NCBI GenBank assembly: GCA_031291335.1
Contig: JARLJF010000081.1
Coordinates: 1-64,000, forward strand
DNA: 64,000 nucleotides
Source of the DNA: Pandoraea sp.
GTDB lineage: Bacteria > Pseudomonadota > Gammaproteobacteria > Burkholderiales > Burkholderiaceae
Direction of reading: 5' to 3'
Part shown: positions 16,481 to 26,188 of the stretch, in pieces
Layout of the letters: each line of letters starts with the position of its first letter
Position numbering within the stretch: position 1 is the first letter of the stretch
Program-made: the position numbers and the translations under genes
Notes under the pieces: model-generated
The model's input: only the letters and a program-made list of their open reading frames with translations
Told to the model about the DNA's origin: nothing
Database searches by the model: none

Positions 16481-17709
16481 GGCGCTTTCCCTGCGGCGCC
16501 GTCACGCGACGCCACGATCGTCACCGCATTGCCCGGGCGCAGGTTTTCCGCACCTTCCTGCACCACTCGCGCGCCCGCTGGCACGCCTTCGATCACCGCC
16601 AGCTTCGCTTCAACGTAGCCGACCTTCACCGGCTTCGCGCTCACTTTGCCGTCTGCGCCGATTACATAAACGAACTTGCCTTCCGGACCGGTCTGCACGG
16701 CTTGCGGCGGCACCACGCTCGCCTGCTTGAGCACACGGCCGATCACCGCGACGTTCAGGTACATGCCGGGCCACAGCTTCGCGTCGCGATTGTCGTAGGC
16801 GGCCTTCAAACGAATCGTGCCGGTCTGCGAGTCCACGGCGTTATCGATGAAGCTGAGCTGCCCCGTCGCCGTCATGCCGGTCGTGCCGAGTGTCGCCGTC
16901 ACGGAAACCGGGCCGCCCGCGCGCGCGGCCTGCAATTCCGCCAATGCGCCTTCGGGCAGCGTGAAGCTGATATCGATCGGGTCGAGCTGCGTAATGCTCA
17001 CGAGCGCTGCGCCGCCCGGCGTGACGAGACTGCCGGGGTGGACGTTGATCGCGCCAGTACGGCCGTCGATGCCCGCGCGGATCTGGTTGTAATCGACCGC
17101 GACCTGGCTGGCGGAAATCGCGGCCCGGTCGGCGGCGACCTGTGCGCTCAGGCTATCGACGCCGCTCTGCGCGGTATCGAGCGCGCTTTGCGAGACGAAA
17201 TGCTCCGCGATCAGTTGCTTCGTGCGAGCGAGCGTGCGGCGGGCGTTGGCGAGATCGGCTTCGTCCTTCGCCAATTGCGCCTGCACCTTCTTGAGGTTGG
17301 CTTCGTCCATGCGCGCATCGAGCGAGAACAGCAATTGCCCGGCTTTGACGAAGTCGCCTTCCTTGATATGTACCTGACGAATCGTGCTGGAAATTTGCGG
17401 ACGCACGTCAATCGTCTGGCGCGCCGTGACGGTACCGTTGGCTATGAGCCGTACTGGCACGTCGCGCACTTCGACGGTGGCAGCGGTCACCGAGGGGGCC
17501 ACCGCCGCCTTGGCAGGCTTCTCCGCGCCGCGAGAGCGCAGCCATGCGCCGGCCCCGGCGATCACCGCCACCACCAGCAAACCGGCAAGCCAGCGACGCG
17601 AACGCGTCGCGCCCGGTGGCGTACCGCCTGCGCCACCCTGGGTGGCTGTCTGATGCCCGCGGGCGGCAGCGTCCCCCGGCACGTGCCGGTGGGCGTTCTC
17701 GTCACTCAT
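16477..17709 (-). CDS. RND efflux periplasmic adaptor subunit (membrane fusion protein)
   Basis: A 410-residue HlyD/AcrA-type adaptor. A cytoplasmic N-terminal stretch of about 35 residues is followed by one membrane anchor (WLAGLLVVAVIAGAGAWL, about residues 38-55). There is no lipobox. Next come the barrel-sandwich part with ANGTVTARQTIDVRPQISST and IKEGDFVKAGQLLFSLD, a helical hairpin (ALDTAQSGVDSLSAQVAADR), then the beta barrel (PGSLVTPGGAALVSITQLDPI). The ATG at 17709 was chosen over the longer frame to 17808 because GGGGAA lies just upstream. It bridges the permease and an outer-membrane channel. No local regulator gene is next to the pair. Confidence 0.92.
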   Translation of the reverse strand: MSDENAHRHVPGDAAARGHQTATQGGAGGTPPGATRSRRWLAGLLVVAVIAGAGAWLRSRGAEKPAKAAVAPSVTAATVEVRDVPVRLIANGTVTARQTIDVRPQISSTIRQVHIKEGDFVKAGQLLFSLDARMDEANLKKVQAQLAKDEADLANARRTLARTKQLIAEHFVSQSALDTAQSGVDSLSAQVAADRAAISASQVAVDYNQIRAGIDGRTGAINVHPGSLVTPGGAALVSITQLDPIDISFTLPEGALAELQAARAGGPVSVTATLGTTGMTATGQLSFIDNAVDSQTGTIRLKAAYDNRDAKLWPGMYLNVAVIGRVLKQASVVPPQAVQTGPEGKFVYVIGADGKVSAKPVKVGYVEAKLAVIEGVPAGARVVQEGAENLRPGNAVTIVASRDGAAGKAP

Positions 17710-17788
17710 CTTCTTCCCCGTTTCCCCATGCGACGCCCATTGCCCGGCAAACCCCCGTTCGCCTGAGCCGCGCCTGTTTCTTCTATCA

Positions 17789-17816
17789 AAACGGCCGAGG
17801 ATCGCCACGGCCGTTC
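17789..17816 (-). terminator. Rho-independent terminator candidate after ppk2
   Basis: An 8-bp inverted repeat (AACGGCCG at 17791-17798 with CGGCCGTT at 17809-17816) is followed on the minus strand by TTTT. It lies between the stop of the PPK2 gene and the start of the RND adaptor. Confidence 0.6.
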
Positions 17817-17857
17817 ACGTCATGCCCGTTTGTCTTTGATTTCAATGCGGCACTGCG

Positions 17858-18664
17858 TCATTCCACCTTCATGCCCGTCAGTTCAGGCCTCGCGGGCGGA
17901 TAGGACAACTTCAGATCGGTCAGAGCCTGCACCAGCAACTCTGCCACCATCAGATTACGGTGGCGTTTTGAGTCGGAAGGCACGATATACCACGGCGCTT
18001 CTTCCGTCGAGGTGGCCGATAAAGCCGCTTCATAGGCCTTGGCGTATTGCGGCCAGAAGCTGCGTTCCTTGAGGTCGTTCAGCTCGAATTTCCAGTGCTT
18101 GTTCGGATCGTCGATGCGCTCTTGCAAGCGCTTGCGCTGCTCTTCCGCCGAGATGTGGAGGAAGCACTTGATGATGCGCGTATTGTTGTCCGCTAGCAGG
18201 TGCTCGAAGTTGTTGATGTGCGTGTAACGGCGCTTGCACTCGTCTGCATCGATCCAGTCGTGCACGCGCGTGATGAGCACGTCTTCGTAATGGCTGCGAT
18301 TGAAGATCACCAGTTCGCCTGCGGCCGGCACCACCATGTGCACGCGCCACAGGAAGTCGCGCGCCAGTTCCATGGGCGTGGGCGACTTGAAGTTGGCCAC
18401 GCGAATGCCGAGCGGATCGACGTTCTGAAATACCGCGCGAATGGTGCCGTCCTTGCCGCTGGTGTCCATGCCTTGCAGCACGAGCAGCACGCGGTGCTTG
18501 CTGTTGGCGTGCAGAATCGTCTGTAACTCGTCGAGCTTGAGCGCCAGCTCGGCCAGGCGCACCTTGTCATCGTCCTTGCTCTCGCCCGAGAAGGGTTTTT
18601 CGGCCGGATCGTAGTCCGACAGGTCGAGCTTCTTGCCGAGCGCTACGCGGTATTTCTCGAACAT
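17858..18664 (-). CDS. ppk2: Polyphosphate kinase 2 family protein
   Basis: A 268-residue single-domain PPK2 enzyme that uses polyphosphate to phosphorylate nucleotides (or the reverse). The P-loop LVLQGMDTSGKDGTI, the following FKSPTPMELARDFLWRVH, the Walker B region FNRSHYEDVLITRVHDWI and the lid region RIIKCFLHISAEEQRKRL...RIDDPNKHWKF are all present. These are the standard PPK2 motifs. The ATG at 18664 is preferred because GAGGAG lies six bases upstream, and the protein then begins MFEKYRVALGKKLDLSDYDP. A single domain of this length is of the class I/III type; substrate preference (ADP, AMP or both) is not determined. It is separated from gatB by a strong terminator, so it has its own transcript. 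Confidence 0.9.
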   Translation of the reverse strand: MFEKYRVALGKKLDLSDYDPAEKPFSGESKDDDKVRLAELALKLDELQTILHANSKHRVLLVLQGMDTSGKDGTIRAVFQNVDPLGIRVANFKSPTPMELARDFLWRVHMVVPAAGELVIFNRSHYEDVLITRVHDWIDADECKRRYTHINNFEHLLADNNTRIIKCFLHISAEEQRKRLQERIDDPNKHWKFELNDLKERSFWPQYAKAYEAALSATSTEEAPWYIVPSDSKRHRNLMVAELLVQALTDLKLSYPPARPELTGMKVE

Positions 18665-18779
18665 TACCAACTCCTCGTGACAGGCTTTCCCGGCAGTATC
18701 GCGCAATTTGCGGGGCGGCCAAAAAAAGCCAGGCATAAGCGAATCGCCCGGCGTGATAAGACGGCTCAGCGCGCGGACA

Positions 18780-18823
18780 AAACAAAAAGCGCGGCACCGA
18801 ACCGGCTACCGCGCTTTTTGTTT
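18780..18823 (-). terminator. Strong terminator at the end of the gatCAB operon
   Basis: A perfect 15-bp inverted repeat (18780-18794 with 18809-18823), rich in GC at the loop end and ending in TTTTTGTTT on the minus strand after gatB. The same palindrome also carries an A-tract on the other arm, so it could act in both directions. Confidence 0.85.
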
Positions 18824-18877
18824 GATACTCAGACCGACGCAACCCATCTGCCGCGACGCCGCCAGCCTCAACCCTCG

Positions 18878-20350
18878 TCAGGCACCCAGCTTCTTCTTGA
18901 GCAACTCGTTGACCTGGGCCGGGTTGGCCTTGCCCTTGGTGGCCTTCATCGCCTGACCCACCAGTGCGTTGAACGCCTTCTCCTTGCCCGCGCGGAATTC
19001 CTCGACGGACTTGGCGTTAGCTGCCAGCACCTCGTCGATGATCTTCTCGATCGCGCCGGTGTCGGTGATCTGCTTCAGACCCTTCGCTTCGATGATTCGG
19101 TCTGCGGCGCCTTCGTCAGCGGCACGCTCTTCCCACATCAGTTGGAAGACTTCCTTCGCAATCTTGTTGGAGATCGTGTTGTCGGCAATGCGGGCGAGCA
19201 GGCCAGCAAGCTGAGCGCTCGACACCGGGCTCTCGGCGATGCCGATATCCTCGCGGTTCAGCAGCGACGACAGTTCGCCCATGATCCAGTTGGCCGCCGG
19301 CTTGGCGCTGGCCTTGCCTGCCTTCGCAACCACGGCTTCGAAGTAGGCGGCCTGCGCCTTCGACTGCGTGAGCACGGCGGCGTCGTAGTCCGACAGACCG
19401 TACGACTCGACGAAACGCACCTGCATGCCCGCGGGCAGTTCCGGCAGCGCAGCGCGCACGCGCTCGACCCATTCGCTGTCGATCACGAGCGGCATCAGAT
19501 CCGGGTCCGGGAAGTAGCGGTAATCGTGCGCGTCTTCCTTGCTGCGCATCGAACGCGTTTCCTTCTTGTCCGGATCGTACAGACGCGTTTCCTGCACCAC
19601 GGTGCCACCGTCTTCGATCAGTTCGATCTGACGACGCACTTCGTACTGAATCGCCTCCTCCAGGAAGCGGAACGAGTTCAGGTTCTTGATCTCGGCGCGC
19701 GTGCCGAATTCCTTCTGACCGACCGGACGCACGGACACGTTGGCGTCGCAACGGAACGAGCCTTCCTGCATGTTGCCGTCACAGATGCCGAGCCACACCA
19801 CCAGCCCGTGCAGCGCCTTCGCGTACGCCACGGCTTCGGCCGCACTGCGCATCTCAGGCTCGGTCACGATCTCGAGCAGCGGCGTGCCGGCACGGTTCAG
19901 GTCGATGCCGGTCATGCCGGCGAAGTCTTCGTGCAACGATTTGCCTGCATCTTCCTCAAGGTGGGCACGCGTGAGCGTGACGACCTTTTCATACGCTTCG
20001 CGGCCAGTGCGGGCATCGGCTTCGACCTGAATCTTCAGCGAGCCGCCCTGCACCACCGGAATCTCGTACTGGCTGATCTGATAGCCCTTCGGCAGATCGG
20101 GGTAGAAGTAATTCTTGCGCGCGAAGATGCTGCGCGGCGCAATCGTCGCCCCGATGGCCAGCCCGAATTCGATCGCGCGCTCGACCGCACCACGATTGAG
20201 CACCGGCAACACGCCCGGCAGCGCCAGATCCACGGGACAGGCCTGCGTGTTGGGGGCCGCGCCGAATTGCGTCGAAGCGCCCGAGAAAATCTTGGAAGCG
20301 GTGGAGAGCTGTGTGTGCGTCTCCAGACCAATAACGACTTCCCATTGCAT
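18878..20350 (-). CDS. gatB: Aspartyl/glutamyl-tRNA amidotransferase subunit B
   Basis: About 490 residues, the full length of GatB. It binds misacylated Asp-tRNA(Asn) or Glu-tRNA(Gln), phosphorylates the acyl group and, with GatA-derived ammonia, produces the amide. Segments are nearly identical to those I recall from Burkholderia Gat[69 protein letters not shown], and the C-terminal tail domain ending [12 protein letters not shown] nine bases upstream (20359) could also start translation; the ATG at 20350 gives the familiar MQWEVV start. It is the last gene of the operon gatC-gatA-lipoprotein-gatB. Confidence 0.97.
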   Translation of the reverse strand: MQWEVVIGLETHTQLSTASKIFSGASTQFGAAPNTQACPVDLALPGVLPVLNRGAVERAIEFGLAIGATIAPRSIFARKNYFYPDLPKGYQISQYEIPVVQGGSLKIQVEADARTGREAYEKVVTLTRAHLEEDAGKSLHEDFAGMTGIDLNRAGTPLLEIVTEPEMRSAAEAVAYAKALHGLVVWLGICDGNMQEGSFRCDANVSVRPVGQKEFGTRAEIKNLNSFRFLEEAIQYEVRRQIELIEDGGTVVQETRLYDPDKKETRSMRSKEDAHDYRYFPDPDLMPLVIDSEWVERVRAALPELPAGMQVRFVESYGLSDYDAAVLTQSKAQAAYFEAVVAKAGKASAKPAANWIMGELSSLLNREDIGIAESPVSSAQLAGLLARIADNTISNKIAKEVFQLMWEERAADEGAADRIIEAKGLKQITDTGAIEKIIDEVLAANAKSVEEFRAGKEKAFNALVGQAMKATKGKANPAQVNELLKKKLGA

Positions 20351-20473
20351 AAGGTTCACCCTGTCTCAACTTGTCGGCATGGCGCATTCGCCCTGCCCTT
20401 GCCGCCGGTCGTCACCTCTGTGGTGACGCTCCGGCCTGTTCCTGTTCGTCGGCGCTGCCGGACCCGTCAGCGG

Positions 20474-20983
20474 TTATCTGCGCGTATCCGCCGCGCAAAC
20501 GCCCGAGTGCGGATCGAAACTCACCGGCCACGCGTTCTCGTAGATGCCCGGCGTGCAATACGCCTCGCAGTTCGCGTGTCCAATGGTCACGTTGCCCGGG
20601 TCCTGCCAGATGAGCAGCTTGCAGCTCCCGCTGTTCGCGCGCAGTTCGATGCTCGGGCGCCACTGCGTCTGGTGGAAATCCGCCAGATTGAAGTGACAAC
20701 TCCCGCGCTGGCCGACCCACAGACGCCAGTCGAGCGACTGCACCTGATTGGCCGACACCTTGAGCGTCGCCTGTTCGCGAAAACCGTCTTCATCCGTCTG
20801 CGAGCAATAGCCCGACAGATTGATTTCGCGGTACGCGATCGGCGTTGGCCTCCCAAACGGCAGGCTGCACGACGCGAGCGTAAGCACCATGCCAGCGAGC
20901 GCCAGCCCCTTGGCGGCCACGGCCAGCGCAGCCGAGCGCGTGCCAGCCGGAGCGAGAGACGTCACTACGCGCGAGCGGCTCAC
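20474..20983 (-). CDS. Small cysteine-rich putative lipoprotein between gatA and gatB
   Basis: A 169-residue protein that I do not recognise. It starts with a GTG two bases after the gatA stop, without a strong ribosome site, and ends 123 bases before gatB. A hydrophobic segment (residues 19-38) leads to the lipobox LASC with Cys39 as the probable lipidation residue. The mature part has six further Cys (60, 96, 121, 139, 143, 163), suggesting three disulfides, and aromatic segments such as SLDWRLWVGQRGSCHFNLAD and CKLLIWQDPGNVTIG. This composition is that of a periplasmic or outer-membrane-anchored protein, unrelated to tRNA amidation. Other GTG codons downstream could be the true start. Confidence 0.65.
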   Translation of the reverse strand: MSRSRVVTSLAPAGTRSAALAVAAKGLALAGMVLTLASCSLPFGRPTPIAYREINLSGYCSQTDEDGFREQATLKVSANQVQSLDWRLWVGQRGSCHFNLADFHQTQWRPSIELRANSGSCKLLIWQDPGNVTIGHANCEAYCTPGIYENAWPVSFDPHSGVCAADTRR

Positions 20984-20985
20984 GA

Positions 20986-22476
20986 TCAGACGCCCGCCGG
21001 CGCGCGCTTGTGCCAGTCGGTCGCGCGCTGGAACGCGTCGGCCACTTGCAGCAGGCGGGCTTCGTCGAAGTAATTGCCGATCAGTTGCAGGCCCACCGGA
21101 CGCGCATCGCGTCCCGGGCCGACCGGCAGGCTCATGCCCGGCAGACCCGCCAGGCTGACCGACAGCGTGTAGATATCCGCCAGATACATCTGCACCGGAT
21201 CGGCGCTCTTCTCGCCGAGGTTCCACGCCACCGACGGCGCCACCGGACCCATGATGACGTCGCACTGCGCGAACGCGTTCTGGAAGTCCTGAGCGATCAG
21301 GCGGCGGATCTTCTGCGCCTGCAGATAGTAGGCGTCGTAGTAGCCGTGCGAGAGCACGTATGCGCCCACGAGAATGCGACGCTTGACCTCGGTGCCGAAG
21401 CCTTCGGCACGCGACTTCTTGTACATGTCGAGCAGATCACGGTACTCGGCTGCGCGGTGGCCGTAGCGCACACCGTCGAAACGCGACAGGTTCGACGAGG
21501 CTTCGGCCGGCGCCAGCACGTAGTACACCGGGATCGACAGTTCCGTCTTCGGCAGCGACACCGGCACACGCACGGCGCCGAGATTCTCGAACTCGCGCAG
21601 GGCGTGGTCGACCGCTTCGCGCACGTCGGCGTCGAGCCCTTCACCGAAGTACTCGGCCGGCAGGCCGATGCGCAGCCCCGCCAGCGGCTTGTCCGCGGTG
21701 GCGCCGTCGAGCGGCTTGCCCAGACCACGCGCAAAGTCTTCGTCCGCACGCTCGAGGCTAGTCGAATCGCGGGCGTCGAAGCCCGCCATGCCGTTGAGCA
21801 TCCAAGCGCAATCTGCGGCGCTGTGACCGAACGGGCCGCCCTGATCGAGCGACGACGCAAACGCGATCATGCCGTAGCGCGACACTCGGCCGTACGTCGG
21901 CTTGATACCGGTCACGCCGCAGAAGGCCGCCGGCTGACGGATCGAGCCGCCGGTGTCGGTACCGGTGGCGACCGGCGCAAGACGTGCGGCCACCGCGGCG
22001 GCTGAACCACCCGACGAACCGCCGGGCACGGCACGCTTGTCCCACGGGTTCTTCACCGGGCCGTAGTACGAATTCTCGTTCGACGAGCCCATCGCGAACT
22101 CGTCCATGTTGGTCTTGCCCAGCGTGACCATGCCGGCGTCTGCCAGACGCTCGACCACGGCCGCGTCATACGGGCTCACGTAGTTCTCGAGCATGCGCGA
22201 GCCTGCGGTGCTGCGCCAGCCGCGCGTGACGAACACGTCCTTGTGCGCGACCGGAATGCCCAGCAGCGGCTGGTTGGCGCCATCGCCGGCGGCAATGCGG
22301 GCGTCGGCGGCACGTGCCTGCGCGAGACTCGCGTCGGCATCGACGTGCACGAATGCGTTCAGATCGGTGGCGCCGGCAATGCGGTCCAGATAGTGCTGCG
22401 TCAGCTCGACGCTCGAGACGCGCTTGGCGTCGAGCGCGGCGCGCAAATCCTGCAAATGAATCAGATCTTGTTCCAT
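20986..22476 (-). CDS. gatA: Aspartyl/glutamyl-tRNA amidotransferase subunit A
   Basis: A 496-residue amidase-signature enzyme that releases ammonia from glutamine for the GatB active site. The Ser-cisSer-Lys triad is complete: Lys79 in VAHKDVF, Ser154 in [11 protein letters not shown], Ser178 in [10 protein letters not shown]. The context [19 protein letters not shown], seen in all GatA, follows. A frame extends further upstream to 22557, but the ATG at 22476 ([11 protein letters not shown]) gives the usual N-terminus. It lies 91 bases downstream of gatC and is followed with a two-base gap by the lipoprotein gene. Confidence 0.97.
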   Translation of the reverse strand: MEQDLIHLQDLRAALDAKRVSSVELTQHYLDRIAGATDLNAFVHVDADASLAQARAADARIAAGDGANQPLLGIPVAHKDVFVTRGWRSTAGSRMLENYVSPYDAAVVERLADAGMVTLGKTNMDEFAMGSSNENSYYGPVKNPWDKRAVPGGSSGGSAAAVAARLAPVATGTDTGGSIRQPAAFCGVTGIKPTYGRVSRYGMIAFASSLDQGGPFGHSAADCAWMLNGMAGFDARDSTSLERADEDFARGLGKPLDGATADKPLAGLRIGLPAEYFGEGLDADVREAVDHALREFENLGAVRVPVSLPKTELSIPVYYVLAPAEASSNLSRFDGVRYGHRAAEYRDLLDMYKKSRAEGFGTEVKRRILVGAYVLSHGYYDAYYLQAQKIRRLIAQDFQNAFAQCDVIMGPVAPSVAWNLGEKSADPVQMYLADIYTLSVSLAGLPGMSLPVGPGRDARPVGLQLIGNYFDEARLLQVADAFQRATDWHKRAPAGV

Positions 22477-22567
22477 GGTGGCTGCTGTGTAGCGCGTGAG
22501 GGAGTGAGGTGCGCCGGTGGCGCGCGGTAACACGTTGCTTGGCCGGACGCCCGGCAACGCACCGATC

Positions 22568-24461
<1,894 letters not shown>

Positions 24462-24645
24462 GCCAACGTGCGTGGTTTGTCGTCCGGCGCGGTGGGGCAA
24501 TCCCTTCCACACCTCGCCGGGCACGACCGACCCCGCAGCAAGACCACGCGCGCGGAGCTTGTCGTCATGCCGTTCCGTCGCGCCCGACTGACATTACTCG
24601 CGCACCGCAGCGATTCGCTGCGCGTGCTCCCCTGAAGGGCCCACC

Positions 24646-25614
24646 ATGCAGTACAGTCCGCCGCCACTGTTCAAACAGGGACCGTCGGCGTTGGCCCGGC
24701 TAATCTGTTTCGTCGCGCTCGCCATCGGCCTGCTCGTGGTCGACTCGCACTACAACACGCTGGAACGGGTTCGGGCAGTTGCCGGCACCGCGCTCTATCC
24801 GGTGCAACGCATGATGCTGTTGCCGCGCGACGCCATTCTCGGCGTGGCGGGCTTCTTCTCGACCGAATCGCAACTCACGGGCGAGAACCGCACGCTTCGT
24901 GAGCAAAATCTCGAACTCTCCGTCCAGGCCCAGCGCAATAACCAACTGGTGTCCGAGAACGAGCATCTGCGCCAGATGCTTTCGCTGCGCGAGCGCCTGC
25001 CCGTGCCGAGCATTCCCGCTGAAATCGAATACGACACCCGTGACCCGTTCACGCAACGCGTGGTCATCGATCGCGGCACCCGGCACGGCGTGAAGCTCGG
25101 GGCGCCGGTCGTCACGGAACAGGGCCTGCTTGGTCAGGTCTCACGTGTGTTCTTGCTGCAAAGCGAAGTTACGTTGCTCACCGACAAGGAACAGGCCGTG
25201 CCCGTGCAAGTCACCCGCAGCGGTGTGCACAGCGTGATCTACGGCGGGCTGCGCGGCGACGTGCTCGACCTGCGCTTCATCCCGCTGTCGGCCGATGTCA
25301 AAGTGGGCGACGAAATCGCCACCAGCGGTCTGGACGGTATTTACCCCGCCGGCCTGCCCGTGGCTCGTATTACCAAGGTCGACCGCGTCTCGGACACCGC
25401 GTTTGCGCGCATTCTGTGTCAGCCGGTGGCCAATCTGCGCAGCCAGCGACAGGTGCTGGTGCTGCAATACACCACGCCGCTCGCCCTGCATCCGGACGCT
25501 GCCGCCGATCTCGCGCGCGCCTCCGATCCGTCAGCCAGCGGCGAAAAGCCCGGCCAGAAGGGCGGCACGCGCGCCGATCCGAAGCGCGCGCCCGCCGTCC
25601 GCAAGGGCCATTGA
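24646..25614 (+). CDS. mreC: Rod shape-determining protein MreC
   Basis: A 322-residue bitopic protein: membrane helix around residues 17-34 (ALARLICFVALAIGLLVVD), a coiled coil around 75-115 (TGENRTLREQNLELSVQ through HLRQMLSLRERL), and the MreC beta domain (RVVIDRGTRHGVKLGAPVV, GLLGQV, GLDGIYPAGLPVARI). A basic, Pro/Ala-rich tail of about 40 residues closes it. MreC activates PBP2 in the periplasm. It follows mreB by 184 bases and has GAAGGG just upstream of the ATG. Confidence 0.96.
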   Translation: MQYSPPPLFKQGPSALARLICFVALAIGLLVVDSHYNTLERVRAVAGTALYPVQRMMLLPRDAILGVAGFFSTESQLTGENRTLREQNLELSVQAQRNNQLVSENEHLRQMLSLRERLPVPSIPAEIEYDTRDPFTQRVVIDRGTRHGVKLGAPVVTEQGLLGQVSRVFLLQSEVTLLTDKEQAVPVQVTRSGVHSVIYGGLRGDVLDLRFIPLSADVKVGDEIATSGLDGIYPAGLPVARITKVDRVSDTAFARILCQPVANLRSQRQVLVLQYTTPLALHPDAAADLARASDPSASGEKPGQKGGTRADPKRAPAVRKGH

Positions 25615-25623
25615 GGAATCGAC

Positions 25624-26136
25624 ATGTCACGACCGCAATACATTCTGCTGCCGGTCAATCCGTACTTCATCGCGCTCAGTCTCGTGGTGGCGTTTCTGGT
25701 CAACCTGATGCCGTGGGGCCATGCCCCCGCCATGCCCGACTTCGTCGCGCTGGTGCTGATGTTCTGGAACATCCACCAACCGCGCAAGGTCGGCATGGGC
25801 GTCGCGTTTCTCGTCGGGCTGCTCATGGACGTGCACAACGCCGGGCTGCTCGGTGAGCATGCGCTCGCTTACACGCTGCTGTCGTACGGCGCGATCATGA
25901 TTCACCGCCGCGTGCTGTTCTTCACGTTGCTCGGTCAGGCGCTGACGGTGTTGCCGCTGCTGCTGCTCGCCCACGTGGTACCGTTCATCATTCGTCTGGC
26001 GACCGGCGCGGCATTTCCGGGCTGGTGGCCGCTCGCGGCGAGCTTCGTTGAAGCCTTGCTCTGGCCGGTGATCAGTATCCTGCTGTTGGCGCCTCAGAAA
26101 CGCGCCGTCGACCGCGACGACACGCGTCCGATCTGA
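25624..26136 (+). CDS. mreD: Rod shape-determining protein MreD
   Basis: A 170-residue polytopic membrane protein with about five helices (for example YFIALSLVVAFLVNLMPWG, FVALVLMFWNIHQP, MGVAFLVGLLMDVHNAGLLG, ALAYTLLSYGAIMIHRRVLF). The GLLMDVHNAGLLGEHAL segment is typical of MreD. It starts nine bases after the mreC stop, in the same operon, and works with MreC in the elongasome. Confidence 0.95.
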   Translation: MSRPQYILLPVNPYFIALSLVVAFLVNLMPWGHAPAMPDFVALVLMFWNIHQPRKVGMGVAFLVGLLMDVHNAGLLGEHALAYTLLSYGAIMIHRRVLFFTLLGQALTVLPLLLLAHVVPFIIRLATGAAFPGWWPLAASFVEALLWPVISILLLAPQKRAVDRDDTRPI

Positions 26137-26188
26137 TGGGCCCCTCGCCCGTAAGATCGCACCACAGAGCCCCGCCCGCCCAGCCAGC

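Noticed and set aside
18677..21073. Plus-strand open frame of 798 codons opposite ppk2 and gatB
   Set aside because: It is antisense to clearly identified genes with family motifs. Long shadow frames are expected at high GC; the protein is Arg/His-rich without a known domain.
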